This document shows positions 7,214-13,391 of a stretch of 13,391 bases of DNA, piece after piece. The stretch covers positions 1 to 13,391 of the forward strand of contig BJHC01000013.1 in NCBI GenBank assembly GCA_014191535.1. The letters run 5' to 3'. This stretch comes from Cyanobium sp. (lineage in GTDB: Bacteria; Cyanobacteriota; Cyanobacteriia; PCC-6307; Cyanobiaceae). The position numbers were made by a program, and so were the translations under genes. Under the pieces are notes generated by a model. The model had not been told where the DNA came from. It did no database searches and saw nothing but the letters and a program-made list of their open reading frames with translations. The first letter of the stretch is position 1; each line of letters starts with the position of its first letter.

Positions 7214-8386
7214 ATGGCCAATCTTCTCGATCAGCTGGCCGCCATGACCGTGGTGGTCGCCGACACGGGTGATATCGACGCCATCCGCCAGTTCACCCCG
7301 CGGGATGCCACCACCAACCCCTCGCTGATCCTGGCCGCCGCCCAGATCCCCGCCTACCAGAACCTGATCGATGCCTCCCTGCGGGAATCCCGCGAGGTGT
7401 GTGGTGGAGAGGCCCCCGCCGAGGAGGTGGTGCGCGAGGCCCTCGATGAGATCTGCGTCACCTTCGGCAAGGAGATCCTCAAGATCGTGCCGGGCCGCGT
7501 CTCCACCGAAGTGGATGCCCGCCTGAGCTACGACACCGAGGCCACCATCACCAAGGCCCGCAAGCTGATCGGCCTGTACCGCCAGGCGGGCATCCCCCGG
7601 GAGCGGGTGCTGATCAAGATCGCCTCCACCTGGGAGGGGATCAAGGCGGCGGAGGTGCTGGAGAAGGAGGGCATTCACTGCAACCTCACCCTGCTGTTCA
7701 GCTTTGCCCAGGCGGTGGCGGCGGCTGAGGCGGGGGTGACCCTGATCTCCCCGTTCGTGGGGCGCATCCTCGACTGGTTCAAGAAGCACACCGGCCGCGA
7801 CAGCTATCCCGGCCCCGAGGATCCGGGCGTGGTGTCGGTGACCCAGATCTTCAACTACTTCAAAACCTACGGCTACAAAACCGAGGTGATGGGGGCCAGC
7901 TTCCGCAACATCGAGGAGATCATCGAGCTGGCGGGCTGCGATCTGCTCACCATCTCACCGGCCCTGCTGGATCAGCTGCGCCAGACCCAGGGGGAACTGC
8001 ACCGCAAGCTGAACCCCTTCGATCCGGCCCCCACCGAACAGCAGTTGCACCTGGATCGGCCCGGTTACGAGGCGATGATGGCCCAGGACGCGATGGCCAC
8101 CGAGAAGCTGGACGAGGGCATCCGCGGCTTCAGCAAGGCGATCGAAACCCTTGAGGCCCAACTGGCCCACCGGCTGGGGGAACTGGAGGGGGCCCAGGCC
8201 TTCCAGCACGCCGCCCAGGAGATCTTCCTGCTCAACGACCTGGACGGCGACGGCTGCATCACCCGCGAGGAATGGCTGGGCAGCGATGCGGTGTTCGATG
8301 CCCTCGACACCGACCACGACGGCCGGCTGCTGCCGGCGGATGTGCGCGGCGGGCTGGGGGCAGCCCTGGCGATCAGCGCCTCTTAA
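7214..8386 (+). CDS. tal: Transaldolase with C-terminal EF-hand pair
   Basis: 390 residues. It transfers a dihydroxyacetone unit between sedoheptulose 7-phosphate and glyceraldehyde 3-phosphate (oxidative pentose phosphate pathway, cytoplasm). The TalB-type core covers about 1-320: Asp17 in VVADTGD, Glu99 in [12 protein letters not shown], and Schiff-base Lys135 in [10 protein letters not shown], followed by the highly conserved [11 protein letters not shown] and [10 protein letters not shown] segments. The extra C-terminus holds two EF-hand loops: residues 342-353 ([12 protein letters not shown]) and 365-376 ([12 protein letters not shown]). Both have acidic residues at positions 1, 3, 5 and 12, so calcium binding is plausible. 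ATG 7214 is chosen because it matches the family N-terminus. An upstream in-frame GTG at 7190 adds only eight residues unlike the family. Confidence 0.95.
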   Translation: MANLLDQLAAMTVVVADTGDIDAIRQFTPRDATTNPSLILAAAQIPAYQNLIDASLRESREVCGGEAPAEEVVREALDEICVTFGKEILKIVPGRVSTEVDARLSYDTEATITKARKLIGLYRQAGIPRERVLIKIASTWEGIKAAEVLEKEGIHCNLTLLFSFAQAVAAAEAGVTLISPFVGRILDWFKKHTGRDSYPGPEDPGVVSVTQIFNYFKTYGYKTEVMGASFRNIEEIIELAGCDLLTISPALLDQLRQTQGELHRKLNPFDPAPTEQQLHLDRPGYEAMMAQDAMATEKLDEGIRGFSKAIETLEAQLAHRLGELEGAQAFQHAAQEIFLLNDLDGDGCITREEWLGSDAVFDALDTDHDGRLLPADVRGGLGAALAISAS

Positions 8387-8426
8387 CCCTTCTGCCCCAG
8401 ACTGCCCACGCCGCCGTTCTCCGCCG

Positions 8427-8807
8427 TTGAACGCCCTCGACACCATGCGCGCCCTGGCCAGCAAGGGCGAAGTGCTGCAGATCCCCGCCGGCCAGCTGAT
8501 CTTCAGCTCCGGTGAAACCGGCGACTGCATGTTCGGGGTGCTGGAGGGCAGCGTGGAACTGAGCTGGAACGAAGAAACCGGCCACGAGATCATCCAGGCC
8601 GGTGATGTGTTCGGCGCTGGTGCCCTGGTGACGCCGGAACACCGGCGCTACGGCAATGCCAAGGCCATCAGCGACTGCCAGCTGCTGATGATGAACCGGG
8701 AAAAGTTCCTGTTCGCCGTGCAGGAATCGCCGATGTTCGCCATCGAGCTGCTGGGCTCGATCGACCAGCGGCTGCGGCAACTGAAGGACTGCACCAAGGT
8801 GAGCTGA
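8427..8807 (+). CDS. Stand-alone cyclic-nucleotide-binding-fold (CRP-like) protein
   Basis: 126 residues from TTG 8427 (120 from ATG 8445). It has a single CRP/FNR-type beta-roll domain: the GQLIFSSGE and MFGVLEGSVEL segments, then the phosphate-binding-cassette region FGAGALVTPEHRRYGNAKA (62-80), then a C-terminal helix (about 101-121) like the C-helix of CRP. No DNA-binding helix-turn-helix follows, so it is not a complete transcription factor. The cassette is degenerate: the Glu of FGE is Ala, and the PRSA-type Arg segment is changed. It may therefore bind a different ligand or none. I prefer the TTG start because it adds residues fitting the helix that precedes the fold; ATG 8445 is nearly as likely. 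It follows transaldolase by 40 bases and ends 3 bases from a convergent gene. Confidence 0.8.
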   Translation: MNALDTMRALASKGEVLQIPAGQLIFSSGETGDCMFGVLEGSVELSWNEETGHEIIQAGDVFGAGALVTPEHRRYGNAKAISDCQLLMMNREKFLFAVQESPMFAIELLGSIDQRLRQLKDCTKVS

Positions 8808-8810
8808 GGC

Positions 8811-9962
8811 TCAGCCCCGCTGGAACAGCAACCGCTTGATCACCCGCTGGGCAATGTCGCCGTAGCCCATCTCTCCGGAGAGGATCTGGGCGATGCGCTG
8901 GGGGGCCGTGGGGCGCTTGATGCCGATCTGATAGCCCACCTTCGGCACCCGGTAGAACACCTGGGCGATGCGGCGACCCCAGGCCATCGAGTCGCCCCAG
9001 GCGCTGCGCATGCTGGTGCTGTAGCCCTCCAGGGCCGCCAGGGCACCGGGGCCATCGCCGCGGCCCTCCGCCACCAGATAGCGATCGAGGGCCTCGGCCG
9101 CCTGCACACCACTGAGCAGGGCCGGCCGTAGGCCCTCCGCCAGGAAGGGATCGCAGAGCGAGGCCGCATCCCCCACCGCCACGGCGCCGCCGCCGGCGTG
9201 CAGGGGATGGTGGCCATCCCACACCCGCAGCGGTGAGCGCACCCGCAGGCCCGCATCGGCGGGCAGCCCCAGGCTGGGCAACAGCTGGGCCAGCACCGCA
9301 TCGGCATCCGCCGCCTCGCGGCCCACGAACGTGCCCACCCCGATGCTGTAGCCCCCGCGGCGCGGGAAGGCCCAGCAGAAGCCATGGCGCACCAGCCCGA
9401 ACTCAAACCGGGCCGTGTCGGGCTCGAGCACCTCCGCCTCCACCTCCGCCGCCACGGCGGCGGCAAAGCGGGGCCGCTCCGGCCCCAGGCCCAGGGCCTG
9501 CGCCAGCCGGGAGCTGGAGCCATCCGCCACCACCACGGCTCGGCCGTGGTAGCGATGCCCCCCGGCCTCCACGCACCAGCGGTCGCCATCCCGCTGGATC
9601 GTCTCCACCGCGGCCCCCTCGATCAACTCAGCCCCGGCCGCCACCGCCTGCTCCACCAGGTAGGCATCCAGCCGGGAGCGCTGCACGATCCAGAAGGGGG
9701 AATCCCCCGGCAGCTCGGCGATCACGGGATCCTCCAGGCACCAGGTGAAGCGCACCCGCGCAATCACCTGATCCACCACGGGCTGCAGGTCGAAATCAAA
9801 CCAGCGCTGCACCGAGGCGGCCATGCCACCCCCACAGGGCTTCAAGCGCGGCAACCGTTCCCGCTCCAGCACCAGCACCCGATGGCCGCGGCGAGCGAGG
9901 TGATAGGCGGCGGAGGCACCGGCGGCGCCGGCGCCCACCACGATCGCAGCGAAGGGGGTCAC
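8811..9962 (-). CDS. FAD-dependent oxidoreductase, geranylgeranyl-reductase-like family
   Basis: 383 residues. There is an N-terminal Rossmann fold with GAGAAG at 10-15 and Glu33 at the end of the second strand (FAD ribose contact), the KPCGGGM segment (41-47), and the second FAD motif GDAASLCDPFLAEGL (264-278). These are the hallmarks of the group containing geranylgeranyl reductase and related flavoenzymes. The Cys in KPCGGG is a family feature. It is shorter and more divergent than expected for ChlP, the enzyme of chlorophyll and tocopherol side-chain reduction, so I do not name it chlP; reduction of a prenyl or other lipid is possible. GTG 9962 starts 10 bases after the frr stop, so it probably sits in the pyrH-frr transcript as a third gene. 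The C-terminal part is rich in basic and aromatic residues and may touch the membrane. Confidence 0.85.
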   Translation of the reverse strand: MTPFAAIVVGAGAAGASAAYHLARRGHRVLVLERERLPRLKPCGGGMAASVQRWFDFDLQPVVDQVIARVRFTWCLEDPVIAELPGDSPFWIVQRSRLDAYLVEQAVAAGAELIEGAAVETIQRDGDRWCVEAGGHRYHGRAVVVADGSSSRLAQALGLGPERPRFAAAVAAEVEAEVLEPDTARFEFGLVRHGFCWAFPRRGGYSIGVGTFVGREAADADAVLAQLLPSLGLPADAGLRVRSPLRVWDGHHPLHAGGGAVAVGDAASLCDPFLAEGLRPALLSGVQAAEALDRYLVAEGRGDGPGALAALEGYSTSMRSAWGDSMAWGRRIAQVFYRVPKVGYQIGIKRPTAPQRIAQILSGEMGYGDIAQRVIKRLLFQRG

Positions 9963-9971
9963 GCCGCGCGC

Positions 9972-10511
9972 TCAGACCTTGAGGATGTCGGCTTCCTTCT
10001 CAGCCAGCAGCTTCTCGATCTCGGCGATGAACTTGTCGGTGAGCTTTTGCACCTTGTCCTGCTCATCGCGGCTCTGATCCTCGGAGTAGTCGCCGTCCTT
10101 CTCCTGCTTCTTCACCTTGTCGATGGCATCGCGGCGGATGTTGCGCAGGGCCACCTTGCCCTCCTCGGCGTACTTGGCCGCCAGCTTGCACAGCTCCTTG
10201 CGGCGGTCCTCGGTGAGGGGCGGGATGTTGATGCGGATCAGCTTGCCGTCGTTGTTGCAGGTGAGGCCCAGATCGCTCATGGAGATCGCCTTCTCAATCA
10301 CCCCTAGGGAGCCGGCATCAAAGGGCTGCAGCTGGATCGTGGAGGAATCCGGCGTGGTGATCGTCGAGAGCGATTTCAACGGCATCTCGGAGCCGTAGTA
10401 CTCCACCTGGATCTTGTCGAGCAGGGACGCGTTGGCCCGGCCGGTGCGGATGGTGTTGAAGGTGCGCTGGGTGGCATCCACCGACTTGCGCATGCTGGCT
10501 TCGAGATCCAT
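9972..10511 (-). CDS. frr: Ribosome recycling factor
   Basis: 179 residues. Together with EF-G it splits the post-termination ribosome from mRNA in the cytoplasm. Full-length family match: [20 protein letters not shown] near the N-terminus (first long helix), IQLQPFD, the [14 protein letters not shown] stretch, then the long helices ending in [14 protein letters not shown]. The length is slightly below the usual 182-185 because the N-terminus is short, which is common in picocyanobacterial versions. ATG 10511 is the natural start. It lies 63 bases downstream of pyrH, the standard pyrH-frr order, and is followed closely by the oxidoreductase gene. Confidence 0.96.
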   Translation of the reverse strand: MDLEASMRKSVDATQRTFNTIRTGRANASLLDKIQVEYYGSEMPLKSLSTITTPDSSTIQLQPFDAGSLGVIEKAISMSDLGLTCNNDGKLIRINIPPLTEDRRKELCKLAAKYAEEGKVALRNIRRDAIDKVKKQEKDGDYSEDQSRDEQDKVQKLTDKFIAEIEKLLAEKEADILKV

Positions 10512-10574
10512 GGCGGTTGACAGGGGGAGCAGACGAGTGGGGCTGAACGACCGGTGACGCCGGGCGGGACGACG

Positions 10575-11288
10575 TCAGACCGCCGGCAGGATGCTGGTGC
10601 CGATCGGTTCACCGCGCACGGCACGGCCGATGTTGCCGGCGCCGAACAGATCAAACACCACGATCGGAATGGCGTTGTCCTTGCACAGGGCGATGGCGGT
10701 GCTGTCCATCACCTCCAGTTCACCGCTGAGCACGTCCAGGAACGAGAGGCTCTCGTAACGCACCGCATCCGGGAACTTGTTGGGGTCCTTGTCGTAGACC
10801 CCATCCACCTTGGTGGCCTTGAACACCACATCGGCGCCGATCTCAGCGGCCCGCAGGGCGGCGGTGGTGTCGGTGGTGAAGAAGGGATTGCCGGTGCCGG
10901 CCGCGAAAATCACCACCCGCCCCTTCTCCATGTGGCGGATCGCCTTGCGGCGGATGTAGGGCTCGGCCACCTCCTGCATCGAGATGGCGCTCTGCACGCG
11001 GGTGGGCACGCCGGCGCGCTCGAGGCCGTCCTGCAGGGTGATGGCATTCATCACCGTGGCCAGCATGCCCACGTAATCAGCGGTGGCGCGGTCCATGCCG
11101 GCGGCGGAGCCCTTGAGGCCGCGGAAGATGTTGCCGCCGCCCACCACGATCGCCAGCTGGGTGCCGTCGGCCACGCAGGCCGCCACGTCCTGGGCGATGG
11201 CACTCACGATGGCGGGGTCGATGCCATACCCCTGCTCACCCATCAGGGCTTCGCCGCTGAGCTTGAGCAATACGCGCTGGTAGCCCAT
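10575..11288 (-). CDS. pyrH: UMP kinase
   Basis: 237 residues. It phosphorylates UMP to UDP with ATP (pyrimidine nucleotide pathway, cytoplasm); bacterial enzymes are hexamers inhibited by UTP. The amino-acid-kinase fold is shown by [11 protein letters not shown] (7-17), [10 protein letters not shown] (48-57), the Asp-Tyr segment around 71, [16 protein letters not shown] (132-147), and [16 protein letters not shown] (157-172). ATG 11288 matches the family N-terminus; the frame is open further upstream, but that sequence is unlike the family. No clear Shine-Dalgarno is seen. It heads the pyrH-frr-oxidoreductase set. Confidence 0.96.
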   Translation of the reverse strand: MGYQRVLLKLSGEALMGEQGYGIDPAIVSAIAQDVAACVADGTQLAIVVGGGNIFRGLKGSAAGMDRATADYVGMLATVMNAITLQDGLERAGVPTRVQSAISMQEVAEPYIRRKAIRHMEKGRVVIFAAGTGNPFFTTDTTAALRAAEIGADVVFKATKVDGVYDKDPNKFPDAVRYESLSFLDVLSGELEVMDSTAIALCKDNAIPIVVFDLFGAGNIGRAVRGEPIGTSILPAV

Positions 11289-11317
11289 CCGTTCGCGCTT
11301 GCACGTCAGTCGGCCGA

Positions 11318-11323
11318 ACAGTA
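11318..11323 (-). promoter_or_regulatory. Possible -10 box for pyrH
   Basis: On the minus strand TACTGT (11323 down to 11318) fits TAnnnT and is 29 bases before the pyrH ATG, in the 109-base gap between pyrH and the rightward small gene. No matching -35 is visible. Confidence 0.3.
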
Positions 11324-11397
11324 GCAAGCGTCTGCGGTCTTGCCCCGTCGGCAGGGGCCCGCTTGACTGCCGCCAAATCAGGTTGAGGTCAGCGGCC

Positions 11398-11583
11398 ATG
11401 CAGGAAGCCCAGACCGGTCCGCGCCGCAGTGATCTGCTGGCCCGCCTCACCCTCTCGGCCCTGGATCAGCTGGCGGAGGACCCCAGCTGCTGGCGGGAGC
11501 CGATGGTGCACCGGGCCCTGCTGGTGAGCGGCCTCTCGGTGCTGATCAGCAGCCTGGCGGTGGTGGAAAACGGCGGGGCGTGA
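11398..11583 (+). CDS. Small hypothetical protein, 61 residues
   Basis: Not recognised. The N-terminal half is charged and helical (about 10-35, including [17 protein letters not shown]), followed by an amphipathic to hydrophobic stretch (about 40-55, [17 protein letters not shown]) that could be a short membrane or membrane-edge helix. A GAGGT Shine-Dalgarno sequence at 11385-11389 lies 8 bases before ATG 11398, one of the clearest ribosome sites in this window, and it decides the start. The gene is read away from pyrH and ends 7 bases from the convergent cobO stop. It may be a lineage-specific small protein. Function unknown. Confidence 0.6.
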   Translation: MQEAQTGPRRSDLLARLTLSALDQLAEDPSCWREPMVHRALLVSGLSVLISSLAVVENGGA

Positions 11584-11590
11584 ACGGCTC

Positions 11591-12265
11591 CTAAAACTCG
11601 ATGCCGGCCTGGGCCTTCACCCCCTGCTCCCGGAAGGGGTGGCGCACCAGCTTCATCTCGGTCACCAGATCGGCCCGCTCCAGCAGCGCCGGCGGGGCGC
11701 CGCGGCCCGTTAAGGCCACGTGGGTGAGGGGCGGGCGCAGGGCCAGGCCCTCCAGCACCTGCTCCACGGCGAGGTAGCCCAGCTTCAGGGCCACATTCAC
11801 CTCATCGAGCACCACCAACTTGCGCTCGGCATCCGCCAGGTAGCTGCAGGAGCGCTGCCAGGCCTGCTGCACCAGCTCACGATCCCGTTCGCGGTCCTGG
11901 GTTTCCCAGGTGAAGCCCTCCCCCAGGGCATGCCAGTGCAGGGCCTCACCAAACAGCTCCAGGGCCTTGGCCTCCCCGGGTTGCCAGCCCCCCTTGATGA
12001 ACTGCACCACCGCCACCTGCTCTCCGTGGCCGAGGGTGCGCAGCACCAGCCCCAGGGCGGCGGTGGTCTTGCCCTTGCCATCGCCGGTGAACACCAGCAC
12101 CAGGCCCTTCTCCAGGTTGCGCTCCCCCACCCGCTGCTGCTGCACCTCCCGGCGCCGGGCCATGCGCTTGCGGTAGGCCTCGGAGCTGGCCTCCGGCGCC
12201 AGGTCGCCGCCCATGCCCAGCTCGCTGGCCGCCCGGTCGAGCGCGGAATCGGGGGAAGTGCTCAT
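11591..12265 (-). CDS. cobO: Corrinoid adenosyltransferase
   Basis: 224 residues, CobO/BtuR/CobA family. It attaches the adenosyl group of ATP to cob(I)alamin or its precursor in cobalamin biosynthesis, in the cytoplasm. Visible motifs: a polar N-terminal segment rich in Arg and Gln (about 30-52), P-loop GDGKGKTT (61-68), VVQFIKGGW (86-94), DEVN (154-157) as the Walker B element, and TGRGAPPALLERADLVTEM (186-204), all typical. ATG 12265 is chosen because it gives the usual family length and has an AGGAT ribosome site (about 12268-12272) in front; upstream codons in this frame would run into the preceding gene. It lies 34 bases after the recombinase gene on the same strand. Confidence 0.95.
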   Translation of the reverse strand: MSTSPDSALDRAASELGMGGDLAPEASSEAYRKRMARRREVQQQRVGERNLEKGLVLVFTGDGKGKTTAALGLVLRTLGHGEQVAVVQFIKGGWQPGEAKALELFGEALHWHALGEGFTWETQDRERDRELVQQAWQRSCSYLADAERKLVVLDEVNVALKLGYLAVEQVLEGLALRPPLTHVALTGRGAPPALLERADLVTEMKLVRHPFREQGVKAQAGIEF

Positions 12266-12299
12266 CGGGATCCTGCAGATCAGCAGCAATCTGGCGCGC

Positions 12300-13391
12300 T
12301 CAGGCGGCCCGTGATCGGGCCAGGGCCGCATCCACCGCCTGTTGCTGATCGCGGCGGGTGATCCAGTGGTGATAGGTGCGGGTGTGAATCGCCACGGAGT
12401 GGCCCATCATCCGGGCCGCCACCGTGTCGGGCAGGCCGATGTGAATGGTGCGCACCGCCCAGGCGTGGCGCAGGTCGTAGGGGGTGAGGGGCAGGTCGTA
12501 GCGGCGGAACTGCTCGGCCACGCGGCGGCCCACCTGCTGCAGGGTGGTGCGCCGCAGGTCGGTGGTCACCGCCGGCAGCAGGGCGCGGTCAAGCCCCAGC
12601 CGCGGCAGCTCGAAGCGCTCCACCCACTCCGGCTGGAACGGCCACACCTGGTGTTCGCCGGTCTTGCTGGTGGGCAGCACCCGCAGCACCCGGTCGCCAC
12701 CGGGGGCCAGGGCGGAGAGGTCGGTGAAGAACACCTCGTGGTTGCGCAGGCCATAGGTGGCCATCAGGCCATAGGCCAGGCGCCAGCCGGGGTTGGGGAT
12801 GCGCTCGATCCACTCCAGGATCTGCCCGTCGCTGGGCAGTTGCCGGAACTGGGCGGCATGCAGGCCGTAGCCACCGGCCCGTTCCCCCCAGTCCGCGGGC
12901 AGGGCCAGGCCCTCCTGGCGGGCCAGGGCCGCCAAGGCGGTTCCGCACTGCTGGCGACCGCGGCTGGCCAGGGGGTAGCTCTCCAGCACCAGCTCCAGCA
13001 GGGGCAGCCCCAGCGCCAGCCCCTGCTGCTGCGCCAGCCGTTGCAACCGCCGCAGGTAGGGCCGGTAGGCGCTGGTCCAGGTGGTGCGGCATCCGGAGGG
13101 GTTGCGGCGCCGCCGCGGATCGGCGAAGAACCCCTGCTCAAAACGCTGCACCGCCGCCTGGGGGTCGAGGCCCCGGCCAGGGCGCTGCCCCCCGGCAGCG
13201 GTGATCTCGGTGGCCCCAGCGCTGGCACTGCCCCAGCTGGCCCAATCAAAACTGTGCTGCTGCAACTGCTGCTGCACCCGCCGCAGGCGGCTGCGGGCCT
13301 CCTCCAGCCCCGGACCATCCGCCGCCAGGCCCAGGCTGATGCGCTGCACCCGGAAGCGGTCTCCACCCTGCCGGCAGGGCAGGGGTCCCCG
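12300..13391 (-). CDS. Tyrosine recombinase / integrase-family protein, 5' end outside window
   Basis: The catalytic domain is C-terminal. Numbered from the in-frame GTG at 13349 (349 residues): Arg202 in TYGLRNHE, Lys229 in TSKTGE, the box YDLRHAWAVR (291-300) with Arg294 and His295, His317 in MMGHS, and nucleophile Tyr326 in TRTYHHW. The usual H of HxxR is Tyr291. The frame is open from GTG 13349 to the right edge, and those 14 codons plus the first residues (a stretch ending in RVQRISLGL) resemble the arm-binding start of phage-type integrases. The true start is therefore probably outside the window. No attachment repeats, tRNA or phage genes are seen nearby, and the gene precedes cobO in the same direction. 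It may be a domesticated recombinase; that is inference. Confidence 0.85.
   Translation of the reverse strand, partial: RGPLPCRQGGDRFRVQRISLGLAADGPGLEEARSRLRRVQQQLQQHSFDWASWGSASAGATEITAAGGQRPGRGLDPQAAVQRFEQGFFADPRRRRNPSGCRTTWTSAYRPYLRRLQRLAQQQGLALGLPLLELVLESYPLASRGRQQCGTALAALARQEGLALPADWGERAGGYGLHAAQFRQLPSDGQILEWIERIPNPGWRLAYGLMATYGLRNHEVFFTDLSALAPGGDRVLRVLPTSKTGEHQVWPFQPEWVERFELPRLGLDRALLPAVTTDLRRTTLQQVGRRVAEQFRRYDLPLTPYDLRHAWAVRTIHIGLPDTVAARMMGHSVAIHTRTYHHWITRRDQQQAVDAALARSRAA

Noticed and set aside
5975..7789. A 604-codon open frame on the minus strand opposite ftsI and transaldolase
   Set aside because: It lies antisense to two certain genes, its composition is Gly/His/Gln-rich without recognisable domains, and long antisense frames are normal at this GC content.
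8803..8815. Perfect palindrome GCTGAGGCTCAGC holding both convergent stop codons
   Set aside because: The centre is one base, so it cannot form a normal hairpin, and no T-run follows. It follows largely from the two facing TGA codons.
11363..11368. TTGACT as a -35 box for the 61-residue gene
   Set aside because: No TAnnnT hexamer lies at 16-18 bases downstream.

Overview
The window looks like chromosome from a GC-rich unicellular cyanobacterium of the picocyanobacterial lineage (Cyanobium / Synechococcus cluster 5 type). This assignment is an inference. It rests on the very high GC content, the cyanobacterial style of the signal peptidase and of the two-domain phosphoglycerate-mutase-like protein, the transaldolase with a C-terminal EF-hand pair, and the gene order. 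Genes are tightly packed. No gene-free gap exceeds about 110 bases, and I see no rRNA, tRNA, CRISPR array or insertion sequence.

Left part (1-3344). A type I signal peptidase (lepB, 5' end outside the window) runs rightward and overlaps tail to tail with a leftward two-gene unit: a tandem histidine-phosphatase protein, then a dihydroorotase-like protein joined to it by a 4-base start/stop overlap. The dihydroorotase-like protein has lost nearly all metal ligands and is probably not an enzyme.

Middle (3345-8807). A short divergent intergenic region carries a 9-base dyad. From it a rightward series starts: a CPBP-family membrane protease, a small single-pass membrane protein with a coiled coil, ftsI (septal transpeptidase, PBP3), transaldolase with EF-hands, and a stand-alone cyclic-nucleotide-binding-fold protein. 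The small protein lies 2 bases upstream of ftsI and has the topology of FtsL, so it is the best candidate in the window for an unrecognised component of a known machine.

Right part (8811-13391). A leftward pyrH-frr-oxidoreductase set (UMP kinase, ribosome recycling factor, geranylgeranyl-reductase-like flavoprotein) is followed by a 61-residue protein read the other way. Then comes a leftward pair: a tyrosine recombinase, which continues past the right edge, and cobO (corrinoid adenosyltransferase).

Most genes are housekeeping: protein export, cell envelope and division, pentose phosphate metabolism, pyrimidine nucleotide supply, translation recycling and cobalamin. The points worth a second look are the degenerate dihydroorotase, the FtsL-like protein, a polyproline mini-ORF whose stop overlaps the CPBP start, the calcium-binding domain on transaldolase, the degenerate cyclic-nucleotide pocket next to it, and a recombinase without any visible mobile element around it.
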